A stretch of 12,737 bases of DNA from an uncultured Candidatus Saccharibacteria bacterium (GTDB lineage: Bacteria > Patescibacteriota > Saccharimonadia > CAILAD01 > GCA-016700035), in the NCBI GenBank assembly GCA_937996675.1, contig CALKUN010000089.1, forward strand, positions 1-12,737, given 5' to 3'. Positions 7,510 through 12,737 of this stretch are shown here, piece by piece. The position numbers were made by a program, and so were the translations under genes. Position 1 is the first letter of the stretch, and each line of letters opens with the position of its first letter. Below the pieces are notes generated by a model. The model did no database searches and was not told where the DNA came from. It saw only the letters and a list, made by a program, of their open reading frames with translations.

Positions 7510-8474
7510 TACCGTAATTCTATCACTTCTGGACGGTTCAAGGCTCGTCCTATGAGATGAGAAATGAGATCTGCGTAACTCCAGCCCAGGGTCGTAATCG
7601 ATGACGTGAAAGGTGATACCTGGGTCAATTCTGGCAGCGTCTCCACCCCACTCACCCATATTCTACCGTGCGCAATACTCATCTCGACGAGCGAGTAATC
7701 GCGCAGACCTAGAATCTGGTGCACCTTCATAGCCGTACGTTGCAGAGCGAGGCAAGCCTCAGCCGACACTGTCCGACCGTCTTCGGCAATCACCTGTCCC
7801 GGCACCACGCCGGCATCAGTCTCGATCAGCCCGACCCGAATCAGTACACCGTTGAGCCGACGCTGGATGATGAAGCGATCGTGCTGCATACTCATCTCCT
7901 CGATAGCATCAGCGAGCTGGGCTGGTGATCGGACGAGAATGGCTTCGTCTGCTAGTGGACAGTTTGGCTTCACCACCAATTCTGTGCCCATTGCAGTAAT
8001 CAGTTGCCGCAGCTTGCGGCCACGTGCCACCACCCACTCAGTGCGATTCATGGCAAGGTAGCTTGGGATCTGAAATCCAACTCGCCGCAAGAGTTGGTAG
8101 ACGGCCGCTGTATCCCACGCATGAGCACTGGCACGTGGTCCCGTCCCCTGGTAGGGCATGCCTGCACGATCGAGTACGCGTTGGAGCTGGCCGTCACTGG
8201 CATACTCCCCCGTCAAGGTGACGAGCGCAGCATCATACAGAAACGGCAACTGCGCCAAGACTTCGTCAGGCCCGAGGACATGCTGCGGCGTGTCCGCCGA
8301 GTACCCCAAAGCTGACGGATAAAACCGCCATTGTCCTTCCGGGGTGATGAGTACGGGATGTAAGTGGGCCACCTGTCCAGCCGGAAGCTCTAGAATATCC
8401 GAAGCCACCGCCCGTGAAGTAGTATGATGGCGTGAGGGTCCCCCTATGAGTAGCGCTACACGCGATGTCGTCAT
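7509..8474 (-). CDS. Diverged D-alanine--D-alanine ligase-like ATP-grasp protein
   Basis: This 321-aa protein aligns by eye with Ddl along its length: LLIGGPSRHHTTS (8-20), DGQLQRVLDRAGMPYQGTG (94-112), VVKP (167-170), RRLNG (205-209), LRDYSLVEM (257-265) and ETLPELT (278-284). Many Ddl catalytic positions are changed. The E in GG.S.E reads H16, the ATP-binding Lys of mDK is Thr122, and the glycine-rich GSS loop is NCPLADEA. The E.N metal-binding motif (LEANTSPGMT) reads SGVETLPELT, and the loop carrying the active-site Tyr is missing. K169, R258 and D259 are kept. It may have another substrate or be a non-catalytic paralogue. The ATG at 8474 is chosen because a TATAAT lies 6 nt upstream and upstream sequence runs antisense-like into the neighbouring gene. 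It is coupled to the MurF-like gene through TAATG. Confidence 0.75.
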   Translation of the reverse strand: MTTSRVALLIGGPSRHHTTSRAVASDILELPAGQVAHLHPVLITPEGQWRFYPSALGYSADTPQHVLGPDEVLAQLPFLYDAALVTLTGEYASDGQLQRVLDRAGMPYQGTGPRASAHAWDTAAVYQLLRRVGFQIPSYLAMNRTEWVVARGRKLRQLITAMGTELVVKPNCPLADEAILVRSPAQLADAIEEMSMQHDRFIIQRRLNGVLIRVGLIETDAGVVPGQVIAEDGRTVSAEACLALQRTAMKVHQILGLRDYSLVEMSIAHGRIWVSGVETLPELTQVSPFTSSITTLGWSYADLISHLIGRALNRPEVIELR

Positions 8475-8480
8475 ACCTTC

Positions 8481-8486
8481 ATTATA
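8481..8486 (-). promoter_or_regulatory. Candidate -10 box of the ddl-like gene
   Basis: A perfect TATAAT (8486..8481) ends 6 nt (GAAGGT) before ATG 8474. If it is a -10 box, the transcript starts at or next to the start codon. No good -35 lies 16-18 nt upstream. GAAGGT also has partial Shine-Dalgarno character, so read-through from the membrane-protein gene could be translated too. Confidence 0.45.
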
Positions 8487-8518
8487 CCTCGAAGGCCAGG
8501 CCGGGAAATGGCCCCAGC

Positions 8519-8869
8519 TTAGGAGTTTGAGCCAACTACAGAAACAACCACAAGGGCTACAAACATCAGCCCAAAAGGTGCGACCAGCGACAAGAGTAGT
8601 GCAAAGATCAACCACTGCAGGATAGGAATCTGGACGACAAATAACAGTGTCGCCATGGCGACCCAGGCTCCAGCAATTACCACCCACACACTCGTAGTTA
8701 CGACTTGGCTCACCTCAGATCGCCGGGATTCGGCCAATGTAGCATAGTTTGGAATGGGCCAGAGCGAGGCCGCAAAACGGTAGACCCGCATATCTGCTCG
8801 CATAGCCAGATAGCCGAGACCCCGTACAAACTGTGGTCCGTAACATGAGAGGTAATGACGAGGATTCAT
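8519..8869 (-). CDS. Small membrane protein, function unknown
   Basis: This is a 116-aa protein whose N-terminal half (residues 1-55) is amphipathic and basic, with MRADMRVYRFAASLWPIPNY at 23-42. The C-terminal half is strongly hydrophobic, with one segment at about 56-79 and a second at about 83-112 that could span once or as a hairpin. No known domain is recognised. It ends 44 nt before the ddl-like gene on the same strand, so it may belong to that cluster, possibly as a membrane anchor; this is a positional guess. A TATACT box ends 6 nt before the ATG. The ddl-like frame can be extended back into this gene without a stop, but the hydrophobic frame here looks like the real coding one. Confidence 0.65.
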   Translation of the reverse strand: MNPRHYLSCYGPQFVRGLGYLAMRADMRVYRFAASLWPIPNYATLAESRRSEVSQVVTTSVWVVIAGAWVAMATLLFVVQIPILQWLIFALLLSLVAPFGLMFVALVVVSVVGSNS

Positions 8870-8875
8870 ACCATC

Positions 8876-8881
8876 AGTATA
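8876..8881 (-). promoter_or_regulatory. Candidate -10 box of the small membrane protein gene
   Basis: TATACT (8881..8876, 5/6 match to TATAAT) ends 6 nt before ATG 8869, which would place the transcription start at about the A of the start codon. The -35 region (TATATA at 17-nt spacing) is poor. Confidence 0.35.
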
Positions 8882-8910
8882 GTGCTGTTATCGCGTAATA
8901 TATACGCCAC

Positions 8911-8957
8911 AAAAGGGAACCCCCGGGCGCCAGAGGCGCTACCGGGGGCATTCCCTT
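8911..8957 (-). terminator. Strong terminator of the metalloprotease gene
   Basis: Three stacked helices, AAGGGAA/TTCCCTT, CCCCCGG/CCGGGGG and GCGCC/GGCGC, close on an AGA (TCT on the minus strand) loop with two small bulges, about 19 bp in all. On the minus strand the stem runs straight into TTTTGTGG. It sits 5 nt after the stop codon at 8963. Confidence 0.85.
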
Positions 8958-8962
8958 GGGAG

Positions 8963-9991
8963 TTAACCAAGGGTAAGGGAGAGGACGAAATCTTCTCCGG
9001 GATGGGTGCAGGCGGACAGGCCGGCTGCGCTGATCGGGAGCCAGCTGTAGCTGACCTGAGAGCCCTTGCGGACCTCGACGAGGAAGTTGCCAGCCACAGT
9101 TCCCCATGGCTTGGTGACAGACTCCGGCGTGCGGAATGGATTGCTGGACAGCTGGTAGAGGCCATTGCTGGCCGTCGTGCCGGTGACGACAGGTGATGCC
9201 GTCACACTGTTGCTGTACCACTCGACGGAATAGAGCTTGACGCTCGCTCCTGCCACAGTGGCACCTGCTGCGGTCTTGACGTTCACCTGGTAGGTACCGG
9301 GCAAGGTCTGAGCCACAACGGGGACCTCAGCGTTCACTGTGTCAGCCGACTTCTCGATGATGCACCGAGAATAGGCGTCGATGACCTGGTGGTCGTAGGC
9401 GTAGTCCATGATGGTTTCACCCAACGTGTCCTTCGCCTGGAAGCCGGTGTGGCTGACGGGGTTCTTGGCCGGGTCCACGTTGATGGCGTAGATGTCGATC
9501 GCGCCACGGAAGTGACCGAACTCGTGAGCGAGGCCGTCGGTGGCGTGCGGCGCGAAGGCATTGCCTTCGACGATGCCGGCCACGTTTGGCTCGTACCACG
9601 AGTGCATGATGACCTGGAAGACTCCAGCCCAACCTCCACCCACAAGGGGGTTCTCGACATAGATGACATGCAAGTCCGCCTCGGGATGAGGCAGGCTGTA
9701 CTGATCGTAGGCCGAGGCGTAGGTGTAGAACGAGATCGGACGGATCGTGATCGACTTCGAGAAGCCGGTGTAGCGATCCGAGACCTGACCGAGCTGTGCG
9801 GTGATGCGACCCTGAAGGGCCGCCTCGCCGCCGTACTTGGTGACCATCTCCTGGGAGTACCCCACCTTGACGGTGAAGTCCCAGGAATCGGTCGCTGCCT
9901 GGGTGGGCTGTGGCGGACAGGCGGTAGCCAAGACCATCACACCAGCCAGAAGCAGTAGAAAACGAAAACGGTGTAAAAGTGCATTCGACAT
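8963..9991 (-). CDS. Secreted metzincin-like zinc metalloprotease with C-terminal Ig-like domain
   Basis: This 342-aa protein starts with a signal peptide: basic MSNALLHRFR, then FLLLLAGVMVLATAC. C25 could be a lipobox cysteine, although the -3 residue is Ala, or cleavage could follow TQA at 30-32. The zinc motif HEFGHFRGAID (156-166) fits HExxHxxGxxD, with D166 as third ligand as in snapalysin-type proteases. A Met-turn, ETIMDY, follows with M195, as in metzincins. Residues about 225-342 (GTYQVNVKTAAGATVAGASV) look like a carboxypeptidase-regulatory or Ig-like beta-sandwich. It likely digests extracellular protein at the cell surface. Third codon positions are overwhelmingly G/C by eye, unlike leuS or rpmF, which suggests acquisition. 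It is a single-gene unit with its own promoter and terminator. No strong ribosome binding site precedes the ATG. Confidence 0.85.
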   Translation of the reverse strand: MSNALLHRFRFLLLLAGVMVLATACPPQPTQAATDSWDFTVKVGYSQEMVTKYGGEAALQGRITAQLGQVSDRYTGFSKSITIRPISFYTYASAYDQYSLPHPEADLHVIYVENPLVGGGWAGVFQVIMHSWYEPNVAGIVEGNAFAPHATDGLAHEFGHFRGAIDIYAINVDPAKNPVSHTGFQAKDTLGETIMDYAYDHQVIDAYSRCIIEKSADTVNAEVPVVAQTLPGTYQVNVKTAAGATVAGASVKLYSVEWYSNSVTASPVVTGTTASNGLYQLSSNPFRTPESVTKPWGTVAGNFLVEVRKGSQVSYSWLPISAAGLSACTHPGEDFVLSLTLG

Positions 9992-10051
9992 GATGATTGC
10001 TCATTTCTGCCTATCTCATCCCCTGCGCGGTGCAGGAAGAACTGTCCCAGT

Positions 10052-10127
10052 ATGGGCGGCTTTCTGCCCTCAAATGACCCGTAACAGATCAGGATTGAAT
10101 ACAATAGTAGTTCAGAAAGCCGCTCAT
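10052..10127. repeat. 15-bp inverted repeat in the metalloprotease mRNA leader
   Basis: The arms ATGGGCGGCTTTCTG (10052-10066) and CAGAAAGCCGCTCAT (10113-10127) are complementary with one mismatch and are separated by 46 nt. The mismatch would be a G-U pair in plus-strand RNA and an A-C pair in minus-strand RNA. Both arms lie in the predicted leader of the metalloprotease transcript. Neither side has a U-run, so it is not an intrinsic terminator. Confidence 0.7.
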
Positions 10128-10148
10128 AGCAAGGTTCGAGATAGCAAT

Positions 10149-10177
10149 ATTCTACCACAAATACTACTATTTTGCAA
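10149..10177 (-). promoter_or_regulatory. Promoter of the metalloprotease gene
   Basis: On the minus strand TTGCAA (10177..10172, 4/6 match to TTGACA) and TAGAAT (10154..10149, 5/6) are spaced by exactly 17 nt. A start near 10142 gives a leader of about 150 nt before ATG 9991, containing the 15-bp inverted repeat. The remaining sequence between 9992 and 10315 shows no supported gene. Confidence 0.5.
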
Positions 10178-10199
10178 GCATAACTACCCTCGATGCTCA

Positions 10200-10233
10200 A
10201 TAAAAACGACCTCTCATACATACGAGAGATCGT
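10200..10233 (-). terminator. Intrinsic terminator of the 92-aa gene
   Basis: On the minus strand ACGATCTCTC pairs with GAGAGGTCGT (10 bp including one U-G pair) around an 8-nt loop, followed immediately by TTTTTA. It lies 83 nt downstream of the stop codon at 10316. Between them is a perfect palindrome, GCACGTA-t-TACGTGC, at 10245-10259. Confidence 0.75.
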
Positions 10234-10244
10234 GAAAGTAATGC

Positions 10245-10259
10245 GCACGTATTACGTGC
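10245..10259. repeat. Perfect 15-nt palindrome
   Basis: GCACGTA-t-TACGTGC has 7-bp arms around a single central base, in the 3' untranslated region of the 92-aa gene. It could form a hairpin or be a dimeric protein-binding site; nothing in the sequence decides between these. Confidence 0.5.
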
Positions 10260-10315
10260 CGGTTTCGTCGTCCATGTGCCCCCTCTCTGACAGAGTGGCC
10301 GCGTTGCGGAGCAGT

Positions 10316-10594
10316 CTAGCCGCCCGCACCGGTACCGGTTGCACCACCGTCCGGCGCGCTGTCCAGGCCGCCGCGAAGGAGACGAAGGCCCCCTCCCGGC
10401 CGCAAGAGGCTCACGTCACCGGCGATGTGGCCACCTGCCGCACCGATCGCAGTGTCGAAGGCTCCGAGCGCTCGTAGCGCTACGTCAGGGTCATCCACCA
10501 ACGCCACGTCACCGCTCTCGCTACCGAGAGCGTGCACACGCATCACTCCACCGGTGAGCGTGAAGCCCGCATCGGACTCATCGATATCTGTCAT
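10316..10594 (-). CDS. Hypothetical 92-aa glycine-rich protein
   Basis: The protein is not recognised. It reads MTDIDESDAGFTLTGGVMRV at the start and becomes increasingly glycine- and alanine-rich, ending GGATGTGAGG. It contains no cysteine and no obvious membrane segment. A GG at 15-16 after an acidic start vaguely recalls double-glycine leader peptides, but no transporter or modification gene is nearby. Evidence that it is real: a GGAGG Shine-Dalgarno with 4-nt spacing to ATG 10594, coding-like codon use, and an intrinsic terminator downstream. An upstream ATG at 10624 lacks a ribosome binding site. It follows the tRNA-Ala gene on the same strand and could be co-transcribed with it. G/C-rich codon use resembles the neighbouring metalloprotease and differs from the core genes. 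Overlapping plus-strand frames have no ribosome binding site. Confidence 0.6.
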   Translation of the reverse strand: MTDIDESDAGFTLTGGVMRVHALGSESGDVALVDDPDVALRALGAFDTAIGAAGGHIAGDVSLLRPGGGLRLLRGGLDSAPDGGATGTGAGG

Positions 10595-10648
10595 AGTGCC
10601 TCCTTCAAGGCTGGTAGTAAACAATAGGAACTCGATGAAAGTATTCTT

Positions 10649-10693
10649 CCACCATGAGCATCACCCGAGCCCATCGGGTAATCTTCATGGTGG
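10649..10693. repeat. 20-bp imperfect inverted repeat abutting the tRNA-Ala 3' end
   Basis: The arms CCACCATGAGCATCACCCGA (10649-10668) and TCGGGTAATCTTCATGGTGG (10674-10693) match at 17 of 20 positions around a 5-nt loop. The second arm overlaps the last 6 nt of the tRNA gene, including its CCA. On the minus strand the stem is followed by AAGAATACTTTC, which is not a proper U-run. It may be a processing or weak termination hairpin, or a recombination site. Confidence 0.7.
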
Positions 10694-10763
10694 AGCATGG
10701 CGGATTCGAACCGCCGACCTCTTGCATGCCATGCAAGCGCGCTACCAACTGCGCCAATGCCCC
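10688..10763 (-). tRNA. tRNA-Ala (anticodon GGC), CCA encoded
   Basis: This 76-nt cloverleaf has acceptor stem GGGGCAT/ATGCTCC with the G3-U70 pair that marks alanine tRNAs, and D stem GCGC/GCGC with loop AGTTGGTA. The anticodon stem is CTTGC/GCAAG with loop ATGGCAT (anticodon GGC, reading GCC and GCU), and the T arm is GGCGG-TTCGAAT-CCGCC. Discriminator A73 is followed by an encoded CCA. A promoter lies just upstream. Confidence 0.97.
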
Positions 10764-10778
10764 GTATGTAACTGCACT

Positions 10779-10807
10779 ATCATGACATTTTAATCATATT
10801 TTTTCAA
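10779..10807 (-). promoter_or_regulatory. Promoter of tRNA-Ala
   Basis: TTGAAA (10807..10802, 5/6) and CATGAT (10784..10779, 4/6) are spaced by 17 nt, and the predicted start is about 8 nt before the first tRNA base. The intergenic stretch 10764-10925 holds no gene. Confidence 0.5.
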
Positions 10808-10842
10808 ACGAATGTATACTCTCTTCAATAAAGATAACTAGG

Positions 10843-10918
10843 CCGGCAGCTCCTCGTGAGAGGAACTACTGGTCCGCCGTACTGTCTCAATAATATACAC
10901 TCAACGATGCATATTATT
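10843..10918 (-). terminator. Two hairpins downstream of the RsmC-like gene, possible operon end
   Basis: An AT-rich inverted repeat AATAATAT/ATATTATT (10889-10896 and 10911-10918) lies right after the stop codon at 10926. A second, G/C-richer hairpin follows in minus-strand order, with core AGTTCCTC-tcac-GAGGAGCT. Neither is followed by a strong U-run (the second by TAGTTATCTTTATT). They could end the obg operon before the tRNA promoter, but termination is not certain. Confidence 0.35.
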
Positions 10919-10925
10919 TATAACT

Positions 10926-11468
10926 TTATTCGCCGATGAGTACGGCGTGCTTTGGGCTACGTTTGATGGTCTTCACTCGACCAAAGTTCTCCTTGAGCGC
11001 CCGGTCAACCCATGGCTTGAGGCGGGCTTCGACGACGATCACGAGCTTGCCGCCCTTATTGAGGCGCTTGGCGCTCTCGGTAATCATTGACTCAACTACT
11101 TCCCGCCCACGGTGAGTTGGCGGGTTGCTCACAATAAGATTAAATTTGAGAGCCGGGTCGATGTCTTCATATCCAGGACTCGCAACGACCTCGATATTCT
11201 TGAGTCGATTACGCTCGGCATTAGCGATAGTCTGCTTCACTGCCCCCATATCACTATCGAGTGCAATGACTTGTGCCTTGGGGCGGCGCTCAGCCAACCA
11301 GAGGCTCAAAGCACCCCAGCCACAACCCCAGTCGAGGAGAGAAGTGTAGTTTTCCTTCGCAACAGCCTCTAGTAACAATCGACTTCCCTTATCCAGATCC
11401 TTTGGCGAAAAAAGATCTGAGCGTGTCTCGGCGACGATCGTCGTGCCATCTACGGCGTACTCTACCAC
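10926..11468 (-). CDS. RsmC/RlmG-like rRNA guanine-N2 methyltransferase (single-domain)
   Basis: This 180-aa class I methyltransferase has the features of the MTS family that methylates rRNA guanine N2. It shows SDLFSPKDLDKGSRLLLEA (17-35, resembling the RsmC LFS...LD.G..LLL segment), motif I DWGCGWGAL (46-54), acidic D71, and the catalytic NPPTHRG (115-121; NPPFH in RsmC). E. coli RsmC has an additional N-terminal half, absent here. The target is probably rRNA, but the exact nucleotide cannot be read from the sequence. The start is a GTG: AAGGAG lies 5 nt upstream, inside the end of obg. The two genes overlap by 7 bp, so they form one transcription unit and translation is likely coupled. Confidence 0.87.
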   Translation of the reverse strand: MVEYAVDGTTIVAETRSDLFSPKDLDKGSRLLLEAVAKENYTSLLDWGCGWGALSLWLAERRPKAQVIALDSDMGAVKQTIANAERNRLKNIEVVASPGYEDIDPALKFNLIVSNPPTHRGREVVESMITESAKRLNKGGKLVIVVEARLKPWVDRALKENFGRVKTIKRSPKHAVLIGE

Positions 11469-12724
11469 GTCAACTCCTTGCCATTCATTACGATCGTATC
11501 ACCTGGCTCAGCGCCGTGCTTGCGAAGTCGCTGCCAGATCCCGGCTCGGTCGAGGATCATGTGGAGGCGTTCGAGCGCAGCGTCATTAGCAAAGTTCGTA
11601 CGAGCTGCCCAGCGTTCAGCCAGCATACCCTTGAGCTCCCAGCGCTTGTCGCCTGCCGGTTCAATGTACCAGTCGAGGACTGACTCCATCGGGACATCGA
11701 TAATTGTCGTCGTGTCTTCGACTGCTTCTTCAGTAATCTGCTTCTGGGCGAGAAGCTCGAGGATCTGCCCGTTGAGCTCATCGAGTCCAACGTGCTCCTG
11801 GGCAGATAGCAAGCCAACTTCGGCTACTTTCACCTTGGCGGCCTTGGCTAGAGCACTCCGTTGCTTTTTGACATGCGCCGGATCAGCTATCGAGACCTTA
11901 GACAGCATGATGAGTCGTTCGCGCGCACCCAGCTCGTCGGCATAGGCCGCTAGCTCGGTCTGGAGCGTCTTGTACGTCGCCGCGACATCATCCGCCACGT
12001 CGACGAGGATAATAAGCACACGCGTACGCTCAACGTGCTTGAGGAAGGCATCACCAAGACCCTTACCCTCATGTGCACCTTCGATGAGGCCAGGAATATC
12101 AGCAATAATGTATTCTTCGCCGTGCCAAGCTGCTACGCCGAGATTCGGTCGGAGGGTCGTAAAGGCGTAGTTCGCGATCTTCGGACGAGCACTCGTAAGG
12201 ACAGACAGGAGCGTAGACTTACCGGCATTTGGTAGCCCAACAAGGCCAACATCGGCGATCAGCTTAAGCTCAAAGGTCAGCTCATAGGCTTCACCCGGCT
12301 CGCCGAGCTCGGCAAAGCCAGGGCTCTGACGTGTGCTGGTCGCAAAGTGAGAGTTGCCGAGGCCACCACGTCCACCACGGGCCAGCGTAATAGTCTGACC
12401 TGCTTCGGTCAGCTCAGCGACGAGGCGATCGCCATGCTTGATAAGTGTACCTGGAGGAACAGGCAGAATGATGTCTTCCCCGTTCTTGCCGTGGCGTCGG
12501 TTTGAACCGCCGCCTACGCCAGATTCGCCCTTCCAGGCTTTTTGAATGCGGTAGGCAGAGAGTGTGGATGAGTTGTGATCGACCACAGCCAAGATATCGC
12601 CACCTCGCCCGCCGTCACCACCATCTGGCCCACCCTTAGGCTGGTGTCGGTTGCGGAGAAACGAAACTTTGCCGTCGCCACCGGCGCCGGCTTCGATATT
12701 AATAATGGCTTCATCTACGAACAT
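11462..12724 (-). CDS. obg: GTPase Obg/CgtA
   Basis: Obg is a ribosome-associated GTPase involved in 50S assembly and stress control. The 420-aa protein begins with the family's standard MFVDEAIINIEAGAGGDGKV and has the glycine-rich Obg fold up to about residue 155. G1 is GLPNAGKST (163-171) and G3 is DIPGLIEGAHEGKGLG (209-224). G5 is around SA at 307-308, and an OCT domain lies at the C-terminus (about 340-420, ending GDTIVMNGKELTW). The G4 motif, normally NKxD, reads SKVS (275-278), so both the Asn and the specificity-determining Asp are changed. The start is fixed by the conserved N-terminus. ATAAT at the right edge of the window ends 8 nt before the ATG. The RsmC-like gene follows with a 7-bp overlap. 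Confidence 0.95.
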   Translation of the reverse strand: MFVDEAIINIEAGAGGDGKVSFLRNRHQPKGGPDGGDGGRGGDILAVVDHNSSTLSAYRIQKAWKGESGVGGGSNRRHGKNGEDIILPVPPGTLIKHGDRLVAELTEAGQTITLARGGRGGLGNSHFATSTRQSPGFAELGEPGEAYELTFELKLIADVGLVGLPNAGKSTLLSVLTSARPKIANYAFTTLRPNLGVAAWHGEEYIIADIPGLIEGAHEGKGLGDAFLKHVERTRVLIILVDVADDVAATYKTLQTELAAYADELGARERLIMLSKVSIADPAHVKKQRSALAKAAKVKVAEVGLLSAQEHVGLDELNGQILELLAQKQITEEAVEDTTTIIDVPMESVLDWYIEPAGDKRWELKGMLAERWAARTNFANDAALERLHMILDRAGIWQRLRKHGAEPGDTIVMNGKELTW

Positions 12725-12732
12725 ATCAGCAC

Positions 12733-12737
12733 ATTAT
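12733..12737 (-). promoter_or_regulatory. Candidate obg -10 box (cut by window edge)
   Basis: ATAAT (12737..12733) would complete a TATAAT if base 12738 is A on the plus strand. It ends 8 nt before ATG 12724 (GTGCTGAT between), and no Shine-Dalgarno is present in those bases. Confidence 0.35.

Noticed and set aside
7510..7659. Upstream extension of the MurF-like frame to 7659
   Set aside because: It overlaps conserved C-terminal Ddl-like coding sequence; the TAATG junction supports ATG 7509.
8475..8687. Upstream extension of the ddl-like frame to 8687
   Set aside because: It is Cys/Trp-rich, shows no Ddl similarity, lies in another frame of the membrane-protein gene and precedes the TATAAT at 8481-8486; the GGPS motif follows ATG 8474 at the family's usual distance.
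8860..8960. Direct-repeat att copy of the tRNA-Ala 3' end on the far side of the putative island
   Set aside because: Reading both strands I found no stretch matching the last 15-20 nt of the tRNA.
9389..9958. 189-codon plus-strand open frame opposite the metalloprotease
   Set aside because: It is an antisense shadow of G/C-rich coding sequence, without a ribosome binding site, promoter or recognisable domain.
9937..10248. Minus-strand 103-codon frame and overlapping plus-strand 132-codon frame in the 10.0-10.25 kb gap
   Set aside because: They run through the predicted terminator, promoter and inverted repeat, lack ribosome binding sites and have unbalanced composition (many Cys, Tyr and Phe).
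1..12737. CRISPR array, insertion sequence or alternative UGA code
   Set aside because: No regularly spaced repeats, transposase or terminal repeats were seen, and UGA serves as stop in ATGA overlaps with no in-frame UGA inside conserved genes.

Overview
The window looks like a stretch of a compact bacterial genome, most plausibly a Patescibacteria/CPR member and perhaps Saccharibacteria. The reasons are short intergenic gaps, 4-bp and 1-bp gene overlaps, several shortened or diverged core proteins (a cysteine-free bL32, a Mur ligase without the usual N-terminal domain, a diverged Ddl-like protein), and a leucyl-tRNA synthetase of about 980 residues. UGA acts as a stop codon, so the UGA-recoding CPR lineages are unlikely. 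The lineage call is an inference from gene content; no 16S rRNA gene is present.

Layout, with almost everything on the minus strand. At 1-1854 there is an information-processing operon read rpmF > nusB > Nudix hydrolase > rnc (rnc runs off the left edge). At 2092-2490 a lone plus-strand gene encodes a small protein with an RpoA-CTD-like/helix-hairpin-helix C-terminus. It has its own promoter and a strong hairpin terminator that separates it from leuS. leuS (2537-5485) carries a complete Nudix domain inserted into its CP1 editing domain. At 5531-8869 lies a cluster read membrane protein > Ddl-like ATP-grasp protein > MurF-like ligase > SAM methyltransferase; its last three genes are translationally coupled by overlaps and point to cell-wall or other amide-ligase chemistry.

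At 8900-10690 the character changes. There is a G/C-rich secreted metzincin-type metalloprotease gene with a long structured leader and a strong terminator, a 92-codon glycine-rich gene with a canonical GGAGG ribosome binding site, and a 20-bp imperfect inverted repeat touching the 3' end of tRNA-Ala(GGC). This looks like accessory DNA next to a tRNA gene, although no flanking att duplication was found. From 10926 to the right edge, obg and an RsmC-like methyltransferase form a short overlapping operon.

Two themes stand out. First, the LeuRS-Nudix chimera has an intact Nudix box. Second, obg, leuS, the membrane-protein gene and the ddl-like gene each have a TATAAT-like box ending 6-8 nt before the chosen ATG, as expected for leaderless mRNAs. 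Genes inside operons and in the accessory-looking part instead use Shine-Dalgarno sequences or overlaps.
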